Part shown: in pieces, positions 33,495 to 47,451 of the stretch
Position numbering within the stretch: position 1 is the stretch's first letter
Layout: the number at the start of each line of letters is the position of its first letter
Assembly: GCA_012295275.1 (NCBI GenBank)
Contig: CM022671.1
Location: 30,951,250 to 31,008,749 of the forward strand
Direction: 5' to 3'
From: Chrysomallon squamiferum
Taxonomy: Eukaryota > Mollusca > Gastropoda > Neomphalida > Peltospiridae
Length of the DNA: 57,500 bases
Made by a program: the position numbers and the translations under genes
Notes under the pieces: model-generated
Seen by the model: the letters and a program-made list of their open reading frames with translations, nothing else
Database searches by the model: none
What the model was told of the DNA's origin: nothing

Positions 33495-36400
33495 TACTGA
33501 TGATAGTAATGAGAAAAACATCAACAATGATAATGATTATGATGTTGATAACAATAAGAATAATCACAACAACAAGAATGATAAATAAATAAAAATTAAT
33601 TCATAAAGTAAGAATTAAAACAAATGAAATAAAATAAATATATCAGTTCTTTTTCCTAATGCCTGCATCTAGAATTCTATTAACAATTACACCACTGATT
33701 GTGTTTTTATTTTTTGTTACCTGCATCTAGAATTCAGTAACAGTTACAGCATTCACTGCTGTTTTTATGTTTTGTTACCTGCATCTAGAATTCAGTAATA
33801 GTTACAGCATTCACTGCTGTTTTTATTTTTGTTACCTGCATCTAGAATTCTAGTGACGACTGTTGCGTCAAACTCAGGTGTGTAACCCTCCAGCACTTTG
33901 CTTCCATTCATCATGGGCACACCAGCCACAGCGATGCTGTCCTTGATTCCAACAGTCTTCCCCGACAGCTTCCCCTCCTTCCCTGACTTGATGTCACAAC
34001 GCCAGTACCTGAACAGTCAACTCAAGTTTGTGAGTCCATGTTCAGATAAATATAAGTTTATGTGTCTGTGTATTTGTCAACTCAAGTTTGTGAGTCCATG
34101 TTCAGATGTATACAAGTTTATGTGTCTGTGTATGTTGAGATGTATACAAGTTTATGTGTCTGTGTATGTTGAGATGTATACAAGTTTATGTGTCTGTGTA
34201 TGTTGAGATGTATACAAGTTTATGTGTCTGTGTATTTGTCAACTCAAGTTTGTGAGTCCATGTTCAGATGTATACAAGTTTATGTGTCTGTGTATTTGTC
34301 AACTCAAGTTTGTGAGTCCATGTTGAGATGTATACAAGTTTATGTGTCTGTGTATTTGTCAACTCAAGTTTGTGAGTCCATGTTCAGATGTATACAAGTT
34401 TATGTGTCTGTGTATTTGTCAACTCAAGTTTGTGAGTCCATGTTGAGATGTATACAAGTTTATGTGTCTGTGTATGTTGAGATGTATACAAGTTTATGTG
34501 TCTGTGTATTTGTCAACTCAAGTTTGTGAGTCCATGTTGAGATGTATACAAGTTTATGTGTCTGTGTATGTTGAGATGTATACAAGTTTATGTGTCTGTG
34601 TATTTGTTAACTCAAGTTTGTGAGTCCATGTTGAGATGTATACAAGTTTATGTGTCTGTGTATTTGTTTGAATGTTTAAGTGTCTCTGTTTCTGATATTT
34701 GTTTGAGTGTACATGCATGTTTCTGAATATATATGTGTGTCTATGTTTGTGTGTGAATATCTGAAGGTCTATATATATGTGTGTGTCTGAATGTGTTTAT
34801 CTATGCACATTTCTGAATATGTGAGTGTATGTACACATGTGAATGTGTGAATGTTTATGTATATGTCTGATTTATGTGAATGTCTTTGTAGATCTCTGAA
34901 TGACTATGTATGTGTGTAATTTTTTATTTTTATAATACAAAAATATTTTTAAAATTCATAATTTTAGCAAGAGATATTCAGTTATGGTAGTACTGATGGA
35001 TGGATAGATATGTATGCTCACAAACATCTGAAAACTCTACAACTAATAATAAACAACTTACCAGGCATTGTATGGGTTATCCTCGGGAGTTGGTCTGTGC
35101 CCTGGGGTACGGGGATATTTCACTGGTAAAGCTGGTTCTACCAACTCATTGATTCTCTGAAGTACTTTGACTGTCCCGTCTTTGAAATGATCTGTCAATT
35201 CACACAACATTTTATTTTTATATTTATTCATTCATTCATTCATTCATTTATGTATTTATTTTATTTTAATTTATTTTATTGTATTTTTTTTAGTTACTAA
35301 GTTTATTAAGTTTAGTTTTTAGTTTGTTTAAATACTTTGTCCCATTTTGAAAATAATCTGCCACTTGAATGAAATTAGTAGATAGTATTTATTTTGTTCA
35401 TTTAGTTTTTTAATTTATTTACTTATTATTATACTATCCTAGTTATTTAAATTATTAATTTCATTTTATTTTTTATTTATCAGATTTTTTTAGAGTTAAT
35501 TATTTGCTTATTCAGTAATTTATTATTTATTTATTTATTGATGTATTTGTTTGTTATTTTTTTTTTTTTTTTTTTTTTTTATTTGTCTGCAGTAAAGATT
35601 CTATTTCATATCAATTTGTTAAAAGTTTTTAACATGATTTTTTGTTTGTTTTACCATCACATACCATAACTGAGATATAGAAAAATGTTCACGTAAAAGT
35701 TCATTCAGGCATTAGGCAACAGCACGAGTGAATTAAGTCTATAGGCCATCCATAAAACAGTTTCTTCTTAGTTTTTAATTGTGTTTCTAATTATAGTGAA
35801 ATAATACAGCCATGATGTAACAGATGCAACAGGTATTAAAAACAAGAAGAAGAAATAATCTTAAAATGACCTGATATTTAGTTTGCATTAAGAAATACTA
35901 TTATCTATATGTTAGCTTTTATTTCTAGCAAATATTATAAAAGAAAATAATAAATGGGTTAATGTACATTCACAGAAAGTATAATAATAAAAAATACAAT
36001 TAAATTTAAAAACATTCAAAATATTATATTTAAAAAATACAAAATAACAACAAAGAAAAAATAAATTAAAATATAAAAAAATAATAAATATATAAATAAT
36101 TATATAAATTACAATATTTTTTTTTATTTTTTTTTATTTTTTCTCCTGTGAACAGATTAAATAAAAGTTTTAAAGTGTAATTTTTATTAACTTAATCACA
36201 TAAAAATTCACAGAATGGACTTTATGCATTATTTATTTATTTTCTAAAATTCAAAGACATTTCATGAACTGCATTTGTGTTCCACATTTTATTAAAATCT
36301 TATTAGTCAGGGTTAAAAAAAAAAAAATAAAAAATAAAAAAAAAATTAAATGTGAAAGATTTAATAACCATGGTACTGTTATGCATAAAGAGTCACAGAA

Positions 36401-36866
36401 AATGATTAAAATCTATATTTAATGGTCCTTCATTAAAATGGTTCAGGGATTAATGAAACATGAATATTATTACAAAACATTTTATTACTATTGTTGCTTT
36501 TCTTATAATTATTTTCTTATTGTTATTACTTTAATACAATATTTGAATATGTTTAAAATTCATTTTTATATTATGGATCTGATGATGAAGATTTTGTCAA
36601 CCCCAAAAATTAATATTAATAACTAAACTAGCAATACTAAATGCAATAATAATAACAATATTAATAAAAACAACAACAACAACAACATAATAATAATAAT
36701 AATGATAATAATAAGTTCATAATATTAACAAAAGTAACTTCATTGTCTGATAACTAACACAATATCGCTTCAATCTCTTCTTCGTTACATTTCAAACCAA
36801 GCTCTTCTGATATTTTGGTGAACTCATCTCTAGTTGGTGTGGCCACAGCTGGAGAATGGTACAAAC
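29593..36866 (-). CDS. Amidase-signature hydrolase, copy B (10 exons; first coding exon not found)
   Basis: Exons on the - strand: 36866-36759, 35191-35062, 34008-33836, 33384-33245, 32933-32733, 32407-32333, 31623-31464, 30997-30935, 30617-30330 and 29777-29593 (TAA). Every exon length and phase equals copy A. The catalytic residues are kept: [16 protein letters not shown] and GGDQGGS. Exons 3-5 are almost identical to A. Exons 8-10 differ much more: [19 protein letters not shown] against [19 protein letters not shown], and [10 protein letters not shown] against [10 protein letters not shown]. No disabling change is seen. The donor of exon 8 is best placed before GTAAGT. A start exon is again missing. 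The role should be as for copy A, with possibly shifted substrate preference, because exons 8-10 encode the C-terminal third. Confidence 0.9.
31613..31992 (-). repeat. Exon-7 acceptor repeated seven times (copy B)
   Basis: Same 54-57-bp unit as in copy A, but seven units instead of four. It ends in the real acceptor before the exon at 31623. Two units carry the GTTGTAACTG variant without AG; the others keep GTTGTAGCTG. Confidence 0.9.
32255..32345 (-). repeat. Exon-6 donor echo (copy B)
   Basis: The true donor at 32333 reads AAACTG|GTATAA on the - strand. About 60 bp downstream of it in the intron a second AAACTGGTAAAAT is found, each followed by the same TTTTCAGTTTTATAA-type sequence. This is a two-unit duplication that again includes the splice site. 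Confidence 0.7.
33655..33860 (-). repeat. Exon-3 end and donor repeated four times (copy B)
   Basis: Four CTAGATGCAG segments occur at about 58-bp spacing in - strand orientation. Three are followed by GTAAC and the most distal by GCATTAGG. Copy A has three. The real boundary is at 33836. Confidence 0.9.
34018..34670 (-). repeat. Composite minisatellite ending at the exon-3 acceptor (copy B)
   Basis: Counterpart of the array at 20690-21217, with the same 32-bp unit and optional inserted block. It is longer and has a different order of long and short units. It ends a few bases before the acceptor at 34008. Confidence 0.9.
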
Positions 36867-36975
36867 CTACAAGAAGATTATTTTGTAATTACGAGTGCAG
36901 TCATGTATATGAAAGACACTGGGTATGTCTTATAAAGTAACCTTTTGTTTTTACAAATTTATTAAAAAAATTCTT
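35570..36975. repeat. Second inverted duplication, left arm
   Basis: This holds amidase B exon 1, its upstream intron and over 1 kb of intron 1. It is the reverse complement of 38765-39990. Matching landmarks include ACTGCACTCGTAATTACAAA-type sequence beside exon 1, TGTTATGCATAAAGA and TAGAATCTTTACTGC. Homology is interrupted by different (ATT)n lengths. Confidence 0.85.
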
Positions 36976-37018
36976 GTCCATTTAGGGAAGTCTATTTAAA
37001 TCATTTTCAGAATACATC

Positions 37019-37062
<44 letters not shown>

Positions 37063-37141
37063 CAACAACAACAATAACATTTAAAATAACAAGAAGAACT
37101 GGTAGAACTGACTAATGGATATGTATTCAGTTAAACATTTC

Positions 37142-37201
<60 letters not shown>

Positions 37202-38666
37202 CAACAACAACAACAATAATAATAACAATAATTTAAAAAATATATATATATATATATATATATATAAAGGATTCAAAATAATAACAACTAAGCGTCAATT
37301 TAAAACTAAAATACATTATAAATTATATTTTATTTTTTTAAACTTGTTAAAACTAAAAAGTTTTCTATAATTATCTGTGTTTGTTATGAACCAAGAATAT
37401 TTGATTAATAGAGCCTATTATCCATAGTTAGAACTCTTGTTATTATGTCTACTTTCCCCCTCCCCTCAAATTAGCAGTAAATCATTTAATATATGCACTT
37501 TCCCTTTTTCAGAAGAACATACCATGGTTCTTGATAAATCGACTATTGAAATGGGGAACAGCAAGTGGCTAGTCTAAGTAAGACTGACCCTTAGAGATTA
37601 ACGTGTTGGGGCATGCGCACTAACTAGTGACCTATTAACCTTTCAGTGCGTTTTTATTGTACGAAAATCCACTGGTTTTAACAGTTGTTGTTACGAAAGT
37701 CAGTCAGTATGTTAGCCAGTGTGATTATTATTTTATTTTATTTTATTTTATTTTATTTATTTATGTTATTCTTTTTTTTAATTTTTTTGTTTTATTATTT
37801 TTTTTTTTTTGTGGTATTGTGTGTTTGGGTTTGACGGAAGATTAAGTTACAAATACTTTAATCAAGTTAATACAATAACAAGTTAATGTGACAAGTTTAA
37901 CAAAACGAAAGTGTATATAGACGTTTTTATGCGACTTTTTAACATATCTATTAGCAGTAACATCAACAATAACAACAATAGCAAAACAAAACAAAACATA
38001 AATAATAATAATAAAATAATCGCATAAAATAATTCAGTAGACTAAATGCTGAAAAACTAGACTTTCTTCTTTTTTTTTTTCTTCTTTTTTTTATCATCAT
38101 TTCATCATTTTAACTACATCGTCAAAGTTGCTTCATATAAAAAAAAAGATTTAAAAAAATACGTGAAGCGTTTTTCAAATGTACAAATTACAGAAGTATT
38201 GGGAAAAAAAATAATTAAAAAAAAAAAATAATTGAATGCTCGACACAAAACTGTTTTATATACCCACCCGACATTCTGCACGGCAGACAGATACAGCTTT
38301 TGGTCGAGTGATGGCCTTGACCTGAAATTAGGTCACAGGCAGCAGTATCACGTTAGCAGTAAGGGAGGATCGAGAGGTGATCCAAAAAAAAAAAATAAAA
38401 TAAAAAAAAATAAAATAGACTGTCCACTGAGCTGTTTCTTATTCAGCCATGGCTCACCGACAAACGAAAAATGCATGTAATAAATGTTTTACTTGAGGGA
38501 GGGGGGGAAGAAATGAGTTTGTTATTGTTGTTGTTGTTGTTGTTGTTGTTATTATTATTGGGAAATGTTTATGAGAATACACATCCAGTCATCCGTCCAT
38601 CACTCCGTTCTACCTGTTATATAAAGTATTATTGTTATTATTACTATTATTATTACTATTATTATT

Positions 38667-38708
<42 letters not shown>

Positions 38709-38764
38709 GATGATGATGATGATGTAGTCAACAAATTATTTCAATAGATTTCTCTATACTGACA
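36976..38764. other. Spacer of the second inverted duplication
   Basis: No gene is identified. It contains (AAT)n runs at 37018-37078 and 37143-37235, (TA)n near 37241-37265, a TGCGCATGC sequence near 37611-37620 resembling an NRF1 site, a TATA-like element (listed) and (GTT)n blocks near 38520-38550 and 38665-38708. It is the most likely place for the promoter and start exon of amidase copy B, but no exon in the right phase with an ATG was found. Confidence 0.4.
38254..38278 (-). promoter_or_regulatory. TATA-like box next to the shared 17-bp element
   Basis: On the - strand CAGAATGTCGGGTGGGT is followed at once by ATATAAAA. The 17-mer is identical to that upstream of amidase copy A (18721-18737). 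Its position, about 1.4 kb 5' of copy B exon 1, and its orientation suit a core promoter, but in copy A the TATA is not kept (TTTCTAAATAATA). Confidence 0.35.
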
Positions 38765-39253
38765 AGCAATTTTTAAAAATTTGTTAACAAAAAAAGAGAA
38801 AAAAAAAAGAGGTTACTTTAAGACATACCCAGTGTCTTTCATATACATAACTGCACTCGTAATTACAAAATAATCTTCTTGTAGGTTTGTACCATTCTGC
38901 AGCTGTGGCCACACCAACTAAAGATGAGTTCACCAAAATATCAGAAGAGCTTGGTTTGAAATGTAACGAAGAAGAGATTGAAGCGATACTGCGTTAGTTA
39001 TCAGACAATGAAGTTACTTTTGTTAATATTATGAACTTATTATTATCATTATTATCATTATTATTATTATTGTTGTTGTTGTTGTTGTTGTTGTTTTTGT
39101 TGTTATTGTTGTTGTAATCATATATTCATTATCATTGCATTTAGTATTGCAGGTTTTGCTATTAATATTAATTATTTTTTTGAATAAAATCTTCTTTATC
39201 ATCAGATCCATAATATATAAATGAATTTTAGACATATTCAAATACTGTATTAA

Positions 39254-39309
<56 letters not shown>

Positions 39310-39990
39310 TAATAATCCTGAACCTGTTTAATGAAGAACCATTAAATATAGATTTTAATCATTTTCTGTGATTCTTTATGCATAACAGTACCATGTCATA
39401 TTAAATCTTTGACATTATTATTATTATTATTATTTTTTAACACTGATCAATAAGAATTCAATAAAATGTATTTATTGTTATTTTATAATTTTGTAAAATT
39501 AATTTTTCTTATAGTCATTTATAAACTTTAAATTTAATTTTTATTGTATGTTTTATAATTTTTATCATTTCTGTGAATATACATTAACCCGTTTGTTATT
39601 TTCTTTTATGAATATTTGCTAGAAATAAAAGCTAACATAGATAATCGTATTTCTTAATGCAAACTAAATATCAGATCATTTTATGATTATTTCGTCTTCT
39701 TGTTTTGAATACCTGACAAGAAATGTAACATCTGTTACATCATTACTGTATTATTTCATCATAATTAGAAACTGAATTAAACATTAAGAAGAAACTGTTT
39801 TATGGATGGTCTATAGACTTAATTCGCTTGTTCTGTTGCCTAATGCCTGAATGAACTTTTACGTGAACATTTTTTCTGTATCTCAGTGACTGGTAAGTGA
39901 TGGTAAAACAAAAATAAAAAAACATTTAAAACTTTTTATGAATAGAATCTTTACTGCTGACAGAAAGAAACAAATTAAATAAATAAATAA
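38765..39990. repeat. Second inverted duplication, right arm
   Basis: Reverse complement of 35570-36975. It carries a stray amidase exon 1 and its flanking introns. It stops abruptly in an AAATAAATAAATAAA tract, directly against the outer edge of the glycosyltransferase duplication. Confidence 0.85.
38885..38992 (+). pseudogene. Orphan copy of amidase exon 1
   Basis: 108 nt with intact acceptor (CTTGTAG) and donor (GTTAGT), encoding [19 protein letters not shown] and the rest of exon 1. No amidase exon 2 follows on this strand before the glycosyltransferase region starts at about 39992. It lies head to head with exon 1 of copy B. It is a by-product of the second inverted duplication and cannot encode an enzyme unless trans-spliced or joined to distant exons. 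Confidence 0.9.
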
Positions 39991-40038
39991 ACCTACGGTC
40001 AGGGAAAAGAACAGAGTGAGAAAAGCGTACGGAGGTAA

Positions 40039-41030
40039 TTAAATCACTTTCGTTACGTTATCGATAAACTGTACAGATTTCAGTGTTTTCTCACAGTTCT
40101 TTATCAGCTGTTCGCTGTAGGTTCGCACAATTATTTCTTTATGAGACGTCGTCGTTTTTTTGTCTCGATAATTTCTGTAGTGATGAACGAGGCCGTCCGT
40201 TATCGAAATCTCAAGGTCGAAGAAACCGCACCGCATTTTCAGTACGCAGTGAATTCCTGAGATTGCAACTCTTTCAGGACGATAGATTGTTTTAGATCTT
40301 ACATTTGGCTGATAAATGAAACTTTCCCGCCATACTTTTAGTAACGGATTAATCTTCAGCCGTTTGGCTTGTGCAGCGTACTTGAACCCGATTACGTCAT
40401 CAGGCCACGATAGCTGGAAGAACGAATGTCTGAACATGAAGCAGCCAGCGTTAGGGTATTCGTTCATCATCGCTGCAGTCAGACTGGTGAGAGTTTTGTG
40501 TTTGTAAGGAACAATAATTTCATCAAAGTCTTTCACTATTACGTACTTCGATTTACCTCGGTTTGCGCAGACGCAGTCGTTAATGGCTGCCACTTGTCCG
40601 TAGTAATGAATCTGAACATTTGGTAAATTCCACGTCTTAATATCGAGAATTCCAGAACTTTTGTAATAATGTAAAACATTTCGGACTCTGGGTCCTACGT
40701 CATACGAGTAGACGACAAAATGTTCGACTCCTAAAATCTTATCCATTTCGATGGTGTTGATTGCCTCGTTTTCATTATCGTAGTTCGAGTGGATTGGTGG
40801 AAGGCAGAAGGTGATGTTGAAACGAAACGGTTCTGGGTATTTGACCAGAAGTAAATGAGTCAGTTCGGTTTGGTCATGACCTATTACCGACACAGCGTAC
40901 GGTTTTATGTTTTCAGGAAGACTGCAGTTGATAAAAAACGGAGCATATCTGAAAGTTCAAAGATAACTGCATGAACACCAACACCTCAATACTTCATTAC
41001 AGTAACAGTTATTTCTGTCAGATATATACA

Positions 41031-41088
<58 letters not shown>

Positions 41089-42448
41089 GCTGTTATTTGT
41101 TTTGCACACACACACACACACAAATAGGAAATAAGACTTGCGGGCAGTAATAACTAGACGACAAACCAAGAAGGTTTGAGCCCATTTATTATTTCCCCTA
41201 GATAGTTTTACTCATTAAAAAAAAAACACACACACACACACACACACCCAAAAAAATCACCCTTTATTTAATGACCGTTACATTTATTTTAGATTTTACC
41301 GAAGATAAAGAATAATAATAATACTAACTAATCAGCAGAAGTACTAATATACTAATAGTAGTAGTAGTAGTTGCAATAGTAGTAGCAGCAATGGTAGTAC
41401 TAGTAGTGGTAGTAATAAGAGTAAATTGGCAATAATAGCAGTGGTGGTGGTGGTGGTAGTAGTAATAGTAGAAATAATATTAATGATTATAATAATGGTT
41501 ATTTCTGTGAATTTTCTTGGTTTCTGATTTACTGATATAGTTTAGTATTAACCAAGGCTAACAGAAGTAAACAATTACACTGAACGAAAACAAAGTGAAT
41601 GTGGTAATTTGTCTACATATAATTTATAATAAAACAACAACGTGTATCCCGTTGTACAAATATTCTCTTGTATACATACGTCATACATGTATATACGCAT
41701 ACTGTAATGCATGCATACATACATACACAAACACACACGTACACACCCACATACATACATATGCACATACATACAGTATGTCAAACGGTAATGTCGTCTG
41801 CCTTCAGAGTGCGGGTGAACAATACAGGTTTGTGAGATCGTGACTGGACGTGTCCTGCACCAGTGGGTTGCCAAACATTGTCTGTGTGTAGAGTCTAATC
41901 AGACGTACATAAGTCAGAGAATATTGTAACCATACACTCACAGACAGATACACTCACACATACAGATTCATACATAAACAGATACACTAATACATTACTA
42001 TAACAACAGACAAATAAACCTACCGAGCATTGTTAGTTTCAGGCATCACTTCTACGAAAGCCGGCCGTGGCTTCGTGTACTTGCACTTGGGGCATAACTG
42101 AAAGACACAAGCTACAACGTGGTCAGCTTTCGTCAGACCTATGGCAATCACCCTGATCGATCTGCTGTTGTCGACGTCGACGTCATAGTAAGCTGAGTAG
42201 ACTGCGGCCATGGTGTCTGAGTCAACAGGCAGCCACGTCTGATGTGTGGGCTCTGAATCGACCTTGGCAAATGTTTTATTCCAGTCCATTTCAATCTTCT
42301 TTGAGAGTTTATGTGACAAGTTTGTGACGAACTTCTTTTTAATATAACCTGAGAAATTAGAATTTACGTAGAGAAAATACAAAACGGTGACGGTAATTCC
42401 AAATAGCCACAATGAAATCCTGCGGACCTTTCCCAGTTTTGCCCACAT
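40039..42448 (-). CDS. Glycosyltransferase family 92 (DUF23) protein, copy 1
   Basis: Two exons on the - strand, 42448-42024 and 40948-40039 (TAA), joined in phase 2, give 444 residues. A short basic N-terminus (MWAKLGKVRRIS) precedes one hydrophobic segment (LWLFGITVTVLYFLYV, residues about 13-28), making a type II Golgi-type signal anchor. The lumenal part has family-92 features: FNITFCLPPI, GVEHFVVYSYD, the metal-binding DXD-like KDFDEIIVP and, near the end, GLVHHYRNYR. Characterised GT92 members (C. elegans GALT-1) add galactose to core fucose of N-glycans; the donor and acceptor here are not known. The start is supported by the anchor and by in-frame homology. It is intact and divergent from copy 2, with about 3.6 kb between start codons. 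Confidence 0.92.
41031..41089. repeat. (ATT)n in the glycosyltransferase intron
   Basis: A pure triplet run, mirrored as (AAT)n at 47398-47447 in copy 2. Translations of it as poly-Asn or poly-Tyr are meaningless. Confidence 0.9.
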
Positions 42449-43105
42449 TCTGTTTGTAATTTCCGAGTCTTGTCTTTTCTAGATAAAAATCAGTGAGATA
42501 TGAATATTTATATATAAAAAATTGTTATTAATGTCTGGTCAAATAATTTACACACGCCGTAGACAACATTCAGATTTCGCTGAAAGGACTTCAAAAAGGT
42601 CATACCAAAGGTTAACCTTTCTATCTGTAACATATATAGATATATATATTTATTTATTTGTTTGTTATTTTCAATATGGATGATACAATCATTATAACAA
42701 AATTAAAATTACTTCATATTCAGCATGCAATTCATTAATATTAGAATTATCATGATTTACATGTAATTCGTAGTATATTTTTTATCCAAAAGGAAACAAT
42801 GCTGTTTTGAAAACGCCTTCGTTTCTGTTTCAATGCAAGATTTGTGAAAGAAACTAACAAAAACGTTTCATCAAGCGGTAAATCTTTCACAAAACGAAGA
42901 ATAAATAATTTAAAAAAAAAAAAAACAACAACAAATTATGCACACCTCTCTGAAATATAATGTTTCCTCTTGTTTTAAGCCATGAAATTATTGTAGTAGC
43001 TGATAGCTTCACACATTTACCGGTTCTTTTTTTTTTTTTTTTTTTTTACTTTTTTTTTTTTATTATTATTTTTTTTTTTTATGGTAGGGGTTTAATGTTA
43101 GAACT

Positions 43106-45067
<1,962 letters not shown>

Positions 45068-45262
45068 CAAGGCTAATTTCGGTTTTAACATTAAAACACT
45101 ACCTTAAAAAACAAATAATAATAATAAAATAAATAAAAAATAAAAAATAAGAAATAAGAAAACGTTAAATGTGTGAAGCTATCAGCTACTAAAATCATTT
45201 CATGGCATAAAACAAGAGGACATTTTAATATTATTAAAACATTATATTTCAGAGAAGTGTGC

Positions 45263-45296
<34 letters not shown>

Positions 45297-45444
45297 TTTT
45301 GAATCGTTTTTATTAATTTCTTCCACAATAGAAACACGATAGAAAGGTTAGCCTTTGGTCTGACCCTACTGAAATCTTTTCAGCGAAATCTGAATGTTAT
45401 CAACGGCGTGTGGAAATTATTCAACATGTCACGGACATTAATAA

Positions 45445-45480
<36 letters not shown>

Positions 45481-45802
45481 AAATATTTGAATCACACTGA
45501 TTTTTTTCTTCTTGAGGTTACCAGACTAAAAAGTCAAGTCAAACAGGAATGAAACCAGAGTGTGTCCAAGTTGGGTTCGTGTAGTTGTTTTCTTTTAACG
45601 AATTATTTCATTTGGTGTCCTCCATATTGATCTAGTTGAACGTTAAAGCACAGACAGGCATATATGACCGAAAAAAAAAAAAAAAAGTTCTGAAGAGGGA
45701 TATTTCATTTTGTTTTTTTTTTTTCAAAAATTCTAAAGTGCGGAAAATATAAAATAGAAGTAATTAATTCATTAAAAACAGAGGAAGGAGAAAACGGAGG
45801 TG

Positions 45803-45845
<43 letters not shown>

Positions 45846-45900
45846 CGAAAGAAGGAAACTGGATTTGTAAAGATTGTTTTCTTGAAAAAAAGAAAAAAAA

Positions 45901-45951
<51 letters not shown>

Positions 45952-47398
45952 GACAGAAAATTGGAAGTGAGCTTCTTTTGACCGTAGAAAAGACTAGACT
46001 CGAAAACAGGACAAGAAAACTACAAACAGAATGTGGGCAAAACTGGGAAGGTCCGCAGGATTTCAGTGTGGCTATTTGGAATTACCGTCACCGTTTTGTA
46101 TTTTCTCTACGTAGATTCTAATTTCTCAGGTTATATTAAAAAGAAGTTCGTCACAAACTTGTCACATAAACTCTCAAAGAAGATTGAAATGGACTGGAAT
46201 AAAACATTTGCCAAGGTCGATTCAGAGCCAACACATCAGACGTGGCTGCCTGTTGACTCAGACACCATGGCCGCAGTCTACTCGGCTTACTATGACGTCG
46301 ACGTCGACAACAGCAGATCGGTCAGGGTGATTGCCATAGGTCTGACGAAAGCTGACCACGTCGTAGCTTGTGTGTTTCAGTTATGTCCCAAGTGCAAGTA
46401 CACGAAACCACGGCCGGCTTTCGTAGAAGTGATGCCTGAAACTAACAATGCTCGGTAGGTTTATTTGTCTGTTGTTATAGTAATGTATTAGTGTATCTGT
46501 TTATGTATGAATCTGTATGTGTGAGTATATCTGTCTGTGAGTGTATGGTTACAATATTCTCTGACTTATGAACGTCTGATTAGACTCTACACACAGACAA
46601 TGTTCGGCAACCCACTGGTGCAGGACAAGTCCAGTCACAAACCTGTCTGATGAAAGTTGTATTGTTCACCCGCACTCTGAAGGCAGACGACATTACCGTT
46701 TGACATATTGTATGTATGTGCATATGTATGTGAGTGTGTGTACGTGTGTGTTTGTATCCATGCATTACAGTATGCGTATATACATGTATGACGTATGTAT
46801 ACAAGAGAATATTTGTACAACGGGATACACGTTGTTGTTTTATTATAAATTATATGTAGACAAATTACCACATTCACTTTGTTTTCGTTCAGTGTAATTG
46901 TTTACTTCTGTTTGCCTTGGTCAACACTAAACTATATCAGTAAATCAGAAACCAAGAAAATTCACAGAAATAACCATTATTATAATCATTAATATTATTT
47001 CTACTATTACTACTACTAACCACCACCACCACTGCTATTATTGCCAATTTACTCTTATTACTACCACTACTGGTACTACCATTGCTGCTACTACTATTGC
47101 AACTACTACTACTACTATTACAACTACTACTACTACTATTAGTACTTCTACTGACACTGTTAGTATTATTATTATTCTTTATCTTCGGTAAAATCTAAAA
47201 TAAATGTAACGGTCATTAAATAAAGGGTGATTTTTTTTTTGGGGGGGTGTGTGTGTGGTTTTTTAATGAGTAAAACTATCTAGGGGAAATAATAAATGGG
47301 CTCAAACCTTCTTGGTGTGTCGTCTAGTTATTACTGCCCGCAAGTCTTATTTCCTGTTTGTGTATGTGTGTGTGTGTGTGTGCAAAACAAATAACAGC

Positions 47399-47451
<53 letters not shown>

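Larger units (their letters stand above)
39992..43105. repeat. Glycosyltransferase inverted duplication, left arm
   Basis: Reverse complement of about 45068-48500. The outer edge is CCTACGGTCAGGGAAAAGAA. Homology covers both exons, the intron and at least 600 bp upstream of the start codon (for example the AAATTATTGTAGTAGCTGAT stretch). Indels at simple repeats separate the arms. Confidence 0.9.

Noticed and set aside
34018-34670. CRISPR-like array of regularly spaced repeats
   Set aside because: The units abut with no unique spacers, and the array is an intronic minisatellite of an animal gene.
37540-37600. Possible amidase B start exon on the - strand ending before GTATGT
   Set aside because: The phase fits exon 1, but the frame has an upstream TAG and no ATG, and nothing similar is seen near copy A.
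46033-46458. Glycosyltransferase copy 2 starting at GTG 46033
   Set aside because: Animal nuclear genes rarely start at GTG. The frame looks complete only because this start skips the 1-nt deletion after the true ATG at 46031.
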